NCBI GenBank assembly: GCA_017444045.1 | Contig: JAFSXO010000147.1 | Coordinates: 1 to 11,168, forward strand | DNA: 11,168 nucleotides | Reading direction: 5' to 3' | Source of the DNA: a bacterium | Lineage (GTDB): Bacteria; Vulcanimicrobiota; Xenobia; Xenobiales; Xenobiaceae | In this document: positions 7,190 to 11,168 of the stretch, in pieces | Layout: the number at the start of each line of letters is the position of its first letter | How positions within the stretch are numbered: position 1 is the first letter of the stretch | Made by a program: the position numbers and the translations under genes | Notes under the pieces: generated by a model | Told to the model about the DNA's origin: nothing | The model's database searches: none | Seen by the model: the letters and a program-made list of their open reading frames with translations, nothing else

Positions 7190-7213
7190 GTTATTGCTGA
7201 AATTAATAGAAAT

Positions 7214-7225
7214 TTAATTAATTAA
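7214..7225. repeat. AT-only palindrome after hemW
   Basis: TTAATTAATTAA at 7214-7225 is a 12-bp perfect palindrome within the AT-rich start of the hemW-grpE gap. It has no GC stem, so it is unlikely to terminate transcription. It may be an AT-rich upstream promoter element for grpE, or may have no function. Confidence 0.4.
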
Positions 7226-7238
7226 GGAAACGCTGTGC

Positions 7239-7262
7239 TGAAGTGACCTCTGAAGTGACCTC
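7239..7262. repeat. 12-bp tandem direct repeat upstream of grpE
   Basis: TGAAGTGACCTC occurs twice without a spacer (7239-7250 and 7251-7262), about 75 bp before the grpE start. Tandem half-sites can be operators, but this could equally be slippage like the 12-bp duplication in sepF. It matches neither CIRCE nor the HAIR operator. The rest of the 7190-7337 gap contains only the palindrome at 7214-7225, a weak TAGAAT at 7313-7318 and the grpE ribosome binding site GGAAGG (7324-7329). Confidence 0.7.
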
Positions 7263-7337
7263 TTAGGCGCTCGAGCAGGTTTTCTGTAAGCTTTAAGCAG
7301 CTGATACTGAGCTAGAATGCGTAGGAAGGAATAAGGT

Positions 7338-9020
7338 ATGGCGAAAAACCGGGGCAGCAAAAAGAAGAATAAGCAGAAAAAGAATGGCCACATGGCTGCG
7401 CCTGTGCCGGCGGCTTCTGTAAACCAAAAATGTGAAGACAATTTTGATGCCGGTAAGCCGGATTTGGATGCTGCGGAGCAGGATAATCAAGAGATGGATT
7501 CCTCTGGAGCTGAGGAGGCGCCAGCCGAAGTTCAGGAGCTTAAGGCCGAGCCTGCTGCTGATGCTGTCCCTGAGGCGGCAGCGGAGGTGTCAGAGTCTAA
7601 GGCGGAAGCTGCAGTAACTGATGAAGCCGAAGCAGATAAGTCCGCCGCAGCCGAAGAGGTTCCCGCCCCTAAGGCTGAAAATGCCGTTGCCGCTGAGGCT
7701 ATGCCTGAGGCAGCTGCTAAAGCTAAGGCAGAGCCTGCGCCTGTAGCCGAGGTCCAGCCGCCTAAGGTAAAGGCGCGCCCGAAGCCGCCTTCGTGGATGA
7801 AGCCGACTGCGGAGGAAAAAACAGCGCCTGCGACTCAGACACCTAAGCCTGAAGCTGCCGCGGTGCCGCCGGAGAAAGCTTCTGCGGCTCCTAGCGCTGA
7901 GCCTAAATGCACCGCAGCTTCCGCGGTGCCCAGCGAAAGTGCCGATCCTTCTGCCCAGCTGGTTGCCGACAGCGTGCTGCTGGGGGCTCCCGTGTTTTCT
8001 GGCGGCGACAGTGCGGCTGATGCTGCCGTTGACGCATTGCTTGCTCCTACAGTAGTCCCAGAGGCCGATAAAAAATCGCAGATTCATCCGCTGGCTGGGG
8101 TCGTTGGCGGCTTTACTGCTCCTTTGAACCTGGAGGGTCTTTCCCATAAGGAAGAGGCTCCGTCGGCTGGGACAAAAGCTGTGCGGCCTAAAGAGGTAGC
8201 CGATGGCTCTAAGGTGCCGTCTGAGATCGCGCACTTAGGCGAAATAGTCGATTCTATAGAGAGCCTTGACTATCTAAAGCCGCGTCTGAAAAAAATCTCT
8301 CTGACCGGCTGCGAGGCTAGCGATTTGGTGGGGCTGTACCGTATAGTGTCGCAGGTGCTGCTTGACAATATGCGCACCCAGCTGAACACTATGCGCCAGA
8401 TGCGAGAGCGGTATGAGAAGCGCCTGCGCCAGGTCGTAGTTGATGAGTCGGCTAAGTTTGTCAAGATGGTAAACAGCGGTCAGGAGATACTTTCGTCGGC
8501 GCGACCTGCTGAGGAAGCTGACGAGCCGGGCAGCATGGCTCTGCGCAAGCAGCTGGAGATTAAAGATGCCCTGCTGCTGAAGGCGCGAGAAGCTCAGGAA
8601 GAGGCTGAGGCTCGCTGCGAGAAAGTCGCTAAGGATGTGATAAATATCCGCCAGCGTCAGGAAAAGGATGTAGCGCTGCACCTGCAAAAGGCGCGTGAGG
8701 CGCTGCTGGGTAAGCTGCTGCCGATCCTTGACAGTTTTGAAAGCGCTCTGGCTAATAAGTCTAGCTTTGTCAATGTGGAATCTGTCGTCGAGGGCCTGGA
8801 GAATATCCATAAGCAGCTGCTCGATGCCTGTGTCTCTGAGGGACTGCAGCCTATTGAGGCCAAAGGCCAGCCGTTCGACCCGAATCTGCACGAGGCTATG
8901 GGATATGTCACGACATCCGAGCTTCCCGAAGACTGCGTGGTCACAGAGCTGCGGCGCGGATATATGCTGAACGATAAGCTTTTGCGGGCTACTATGGTTC
9001 AGGTAGCTAAGCCTGAATAG
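7338..9020 (+). CDS. grpE: GrpE nucleotide exchange factor with long N-terminal extension
   Basis: GrpE releases ADP from DnaK in the cytoplasmic DnaK-DnaJ-GrpE chaperone cycle. The GrpE core is at about residues 405-558: a long helix with NIRQRQEKDV (436-445, the family's NYRKRxEKE region), LLGKLLPILDSFESAL (456-471), GLENIHKQL (486-494), GQPFDPNLHEAMG (510-522) and the closing GYMLNDKLLRATMVQVA (541-557). Usual GrpE is about 170-230 aa; this is 560. Residues 1-16 are a lysine-rich cluster, about 30-290 are Ala/Glu/Pro-rich and probably disordered, and about 295-400 look helical (SEIAHLGEIVDSIESLDYL, then a heptad-like stretch) but match no family I recognise. ATG 7338 has GGAAGG at 7324-7329. 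dnaK follows after 214 bp. The core call is firm; the extension's function is unknown. Confidence 0.93.
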   Translation: MAKNRGSKKKNKQKKNGHMAAPVPAASVNQKCEDNFDAGKPDLDAAEQDNQEMDSSGAEEAPAEVQELKAEPAADAVPEAAAEVSESKAEAAVTDEAEADKSAAAEEVPAPKAENAVAAEAMPEAAAKAKAEPAPVAEVQPPKVKARPKPPSWMKPTAEEKTAPATQTPKPEAAAVPPEKASAAPSAEPKCTAASAVPSESADPSAQLVADSVLLGAPVFSGGDSAADAAVDALLAPTVVPEADKKSQIHPLAGVVGGFTAPLNLEGLSHKEEAPSAGTKAVRPKEVADGSKVPSEIAHLGEIVDSIESLDYLKPRLKKISLTGCEASDLVGLYRIVSQVLLDNMRTQLNTMRQMRERYEKRLRQVVVDESAKFVKMVNSGQEILSSARPAEEADEPGSMALRKQLEIKDALLLKAREAQEEAEARCEKVAKDVINIRQRQEKDVALHLQKAREALLGKLLPILDSFESALANKSSFVNVESVVEGLENIHKQLLDACVSEGLQPIEAKGQPFDPNLHEAMGYVTTSELPEDCVVTELRRGYMLNDKLLRATMVQVAKPE

Positions 9021-9028
9021 CTGAATTG

Positions 9029-9095
9029 CTGGCAGCGTGATGCCGTTTAGTTAGCTAGCGTTAGCTAACGTTTTTAACTAAATGGCATTGGCCAG
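9029..9095 (+). promoter_or_regulatory. Nested inverted repeat between grpE and dnaK (terminator or attenuator-like)
   Basis: Two overlapping foldings are visible. The inner one pairs GTTAGCTA (9050-9057) with TAGCTAAC (9062-9069) around a GCGT loop and is followed by G and five T (9071-9075), the layout of an intrinsic terminator. The outer one pairs TGCCGTTTAGTTA (9041-9053) with TAACTAAATGGCA (9075-9087), 13 bp with one G-U wobble, extended by CTGGC/GCCAG (9029-9033 with 9091-9095). The two compete for bases 9050-9053. It may simply end grpE, or adjust read-through into dnaK. Half-sites TTAGC and GCTAA recall CIRCE, but spacing and the rest do not fit. Confidence 0.6.
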
Positions 9096-9151
9096 TATCG
9101 CTAATTATTCTTGCTTAAATGCCAGGAAGAGCGCTCGCTGTAGCGAAATTA

Positions 9152-9157
9152 TATACT
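9152..9157 (+). promoter_or_regulatory. Candidate -10 box upstream of dnaK
   Basis: TATACT at 9152-9157 lies in an AT-rich stretch about 80 bp before the dnaK start and after the nested hairpin, giving dnaK a possible promoter of its own. No convincing -35 box is found at 16-18 bp. A short inverted repeat, TCGCT/AGCGA (9135-9146), lies just upstream. Confidence 0.3.
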
Positions 9158-9234
9158 TTGTTTGAAATTTATGGATGAGGGCTTCGCGTCCTATTGATCC
9201 TTTGGCAGTGTTTCTTGTGGAGGTTTAAAGCCGA

Positions 9235-11088
9235 ATGAACGGAAAGATCGTTGGAATTGACCTTGGTACTACTAACTCGGTAGTCTCCATCGTTGAGGGT
9301 GGAAGCCCTGTGGTTATCCCTAGTGCGGAAGGTGATTTTCTTTTCCCTTCAGTGGTAGGTTTCTCAAAAACTGGAGAGCGTTTAGTCGGTTCAGTTGCTA
9401 AACGCCAAGCCGTATCTAATCCCGATCGTACGGTTATTTCCATCAAGCGTTATATGGGAACTGACCATAAAGTGCCCATTGACGACAAGACTTACACTCC
9501 TCAAGAAATCTCTGCTATGATTTTGCAGAAGATCAAAACCGATGCTGAGGCTTATTTAGGCTTCCCCATCGACAAAGCGGTCATTACGGTTCCGGCTTAT
9601 TTCTCCGACGCGGAACGCCAGGCCACTAAAGACGCGGGCACGATCGCCGGCCTAGAAGTCATGCGCATCATCAACGAGCCTACAGCTTCCTGTCTGGCCT
9701 ACGGTCTTAACAATGAAGATGTCAATGAGACCGTGCTGGTATGGGACTTGGGCGGCGGAACGTTCGACGTCTCGATCGTGGAATTGGGCGGCGGCGTAGT
9801 CGAAGTAAAGGCTACGGCTGGTAACTCGCACTTGGGCGGCGATGACTGGGACCAGCGCATTATCGACTGGCTGGTTGAAGAGTTCAAGCGCCTGTACGGT
9901 ATCGACCTGCGCACCGACCGCTTGGCTATGCAGCGCCTGAAAGAGGCCTCTGAAAATGCCAAGATCAAACTCTCCACCGAGACCACAACCCGCGTCAATC
10001 TGCCATTCATCGCAGCCGACGCTACCGGCCCTAAGCATCTCGATATTGAGCTGACCCGCGTTAAATTCCAGGAGCTGACTTCTGACCTGGTTGAAAAGTG
10101 CGAAGAGCCAGCCTTGCAGGCTTTGGCCGATTCCGGTCTGCAGAAGCATCAGATCAATAAGGTTCTGTTGGTCGGCGGCTCTACGCGTATGCCGGCAGTA
10201 CAGGATAAGGTTCGCCATCTGTTCGGCGGTGAGCCTTCCCGCGACTTAGACCCCGATAAGGTCGTCTCCATGGGCGCCGCTCTTCAGGGCGCGGTTTTGG
10301 CCGGCGAAGTCAAAGACATGGTGCTGCTCGACGTTACCTCGCTGTCTCTCGGTATTGAGACAGTCGGTGGTGTGTTCACCAAGCTCATCGAGCGCAACAG
10401 CCAGATCCCCTGTGCCAAAACTCGTATCTTTACGACGGCTGCCGATGGCCAGACCTGCGTAGAAGTACACTGTCTGCAGGGCGAGCGCGACTTAGCGGCT
10501 CACAATAAATCCCTGGGACGCTTTGAGCTGCGGAACATTCCTCCCGCGCCGCGCGGTGTGCCCCAGATCGAGGTTACCTTTGACATCGACGCTAATGGTA
10601 TTGTGAACGTATCCGCTAAGGATATGGCGACTGGCAATAAACAGAAGATCGTCATTCAGTCACCCACCAACCTCTCCCGTGACGAGGTCGATAACATGGT
10701 TAAAGAAGCTGCTGTCTATGCTGAAGAGGACAGCCGCCGCCGTGAGGAATCCACTGCACGCAACAAAGCTAATATTGAGCTGGATACCGCCGAGAAGACA
10801 CTGCGCGATCTGGGTGACAGACTGGGCGTTGAGCAGCAGCATCAGATGCGCGCCGCTATCGATAAGCTGCGCATGTCGCTGCAGAATCTCGATGTGGCCA
10901 AGATCCAGGCCGATACCAAGGCTCTGTCCGACCTAACCTTCTCTATCTCTACCGATGTCTACTATGCTCTGGAGACTGGTCACGTTCAGGTCGCCGGCGG
11001 TCAGGCTGCTAAGAAAACTGCCGAAGCCACCGAAAAAGTTGCCAATGAGCCTGGTGAAGAAGAGCTGTTCAGCTGGTTCAACGATTAA
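9235..11088 (+). CDS. dnaK: Chaperone protein DnaK (Hsp70)
   Basis: ATP-dependent Hsp70 chaperone that folds and protects proteins with DnaJ and GrpE. The 617-aa product has the nucleotide-binding domain signatures GIDLGTTNS (7-15), VPAYFSDAERQATKDAG (119-135), DLGGGTFDVS (171-180), GGDDWDQRIIDWLV (201-214) and VGGSTRMP (313-320). The interdomain linker VLLDVTSLSLG (363-373) leads into the substrate-binding domain with PPAPRGVPQIEVTFDIDANGI (436-456) and a helical lid. After KRYMGTD (71-77) it lacks the roughly 24-residue insert found in proteobacterial DnaK, as in Gram-positive-type Hsp70s. Oddities are Ser instead of the near-invariant Pro in the linker (S369), five cysteines (153, 289, 393, 408, 413), and an atypical C-terminus GEEELFSWFND. 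ATG 9235 has GGAGG at 9219-9223. No dnaJ is within the remaining 80 bp. Confidence 0.98.
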   Translation: MNGKIVGIDLGTTNSVVSIVEGGSPVVIPSAEGDFLFPSVVGFSKTGERLVGSVAKRQAVSNPDRTVISIKRYMGTDHKVPIDDKTYTPQEISAMILQKIKTDAEAYLGFPIDKAVITVPAYFSDAERQATKDAGTIAGLEVMRIINEPTASCLAYGLNNEDVNETVLVWDLGGGTFDVSIVELGGGVVEVKATAGNSHLGGDDWDQRIIDWLVEEFKRLYGIDLRTDRLAMQRLKEASENAKIKLSTETTTRVNLPFIAADATGPKHLDIELTRVKFQELTSDLVEKCEEPALQALADSGLQKHQINKVLLVGGSTRMPAVQDKVRHLFGGEPSRDLDPDKVVSMGAALQGAVLAGEVKDMVLLDVTSLSLGIETVGGVFTKLIERNSQIPCAKTRIFTTAADGQTCVEVHCLQGERDLAAHNKSLGRFELRNIPPAPRGVPQIEVTFDIDANGIVNVSAKDMATGNKQKIVIQSPTNLSRDEVDNMVKEAAVYAEEDSRRREESTARNKANIELDTAEKTLRDLGDRLGVEQQHQMRAAIDKLRMSLQNLDVAKIQADTKALSDLTFSISTDVYYALETGHVQVAGGQAAKKTAEATEKVANEPGEEELFSWFND

Positions 11089-11095
11089 TAAGTCT

Positions 11096-11117
11096 GGGCA
11101 CCTATTGTGCAATGCCC
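11096..11117 (+). repeat. Weak inverted repeat after dnaK
   Basis: GGGCA (11096-11100) and TGCCC (11113-11117) could pair around a 12-nt loop shortly after the dnaK stop. No T-tract follows, so it is not a clear terminator. Further on, TTGACT (11149-11154) resembles a -35 box for a gene beyond the window, but its -10 would lie outside. Confidence 0.3.
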
Positions 11118-11168
11118 GTCAGGTTGGCTTACCGCTAACTTATAGTCATTGACTTTTTGCGTGCCTAA

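Noticed and set aside
7590..8234. 214-aa Arg/Leu/Ser-rich ORF on the minus strand inside grpE
   Set aside because: It is the complement of the Ala/Glu/Pro-rich low-complexity region and its repeats mirror that composition.
9050..9069. CIRCE operator before dnaK
   Set aside because: TTAGC and GCTAA half-sites are present, but the 9-bp arms and 9-bp spacer of CIRCE are not; the structure fits a hairpin with a T-tail better.
9171..9197. 8-residue ORF (MDEGFASY) before dnaK
   Set aside because: It has no ribosome binding site and no other support; very short frames are expected by chance.

Overview
The window carries eight protein-coding genes, all on the + strand. In order they are a GNAT acetyltransferase, hutH, a pilT-type ATPase with a very long coiled-coil N-terminus, yggS, sepF, hemW, a grpE with a very long N-terminal extension, and dnaK. 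There are no RNA genes, CRISPR arrays or transposases. GC content looks moderate (roughly half), and GTG and TTG starts are used alongside ATG. No gap is longer than about 275 bases. The gaps hold several clear inverted repeats, including a textbook intrinsic terminator after hutH.

The gene content suggests a Terrabacteria-type bacterium (Bacillota, Cyanobacteria/Vampirovibrionia, Synergistota, Armatimonadota and relatives). The yggS-sepF pair is typical of that group. The DnaK lacks the insert that proteobacterial DnaKs carry in the N-terminal lobe. hemW lies directly upstream of grpE-dnaK, as in many Gram-positive-type genomes. A retraction-ATPase (PilT) homologue implies type IV pili. The phylum cannot be fixed from this sequence alone; a diderm or deep-branching, possibly anaerobic, amino-acid-using lineage is only a guess.

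Region by region: (1) 1-2217 is a two-gene unit in which the GNAT stop overlaps the hutH start by 4 bp, closed by a terminator at 2169-2217. (2) 2218-4624 holds a 13-codon in-frame leader ORF, pilT, and then a run of four inverted repeats, the last a strong 12-bp hairpin. (3) 4625-7189 is a yggS-sepF-hemW block with short gaps: PLP homeostasis, Z-ring anchoring and a heme chaperone. (4) 7190-11088 is the chaperone block grpE-dnaK, without hrcA between hemW and grpE and without a recognisable CIRCE element. Its grpE-dnaK gap contains a nested inverted repeat that can fold in two ways.

The most unusual features are the two oversized proteins. PilT (724 aa) has about 290 residues of predicted coiled coil fused before a normal retraction ATPase. 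GrpE (560 aa) has about 400 residues of lysine-rich, Ala/Glu/Pro-rich and helical sequence before a normal GrpE core. Both look like intact single frames, so they seem to be genuine architectures of this lineage rather than artefacts. No obviously new multi-gene system (defence, CRISPR or mobile element) is visible; the rest is largely housekeeping.
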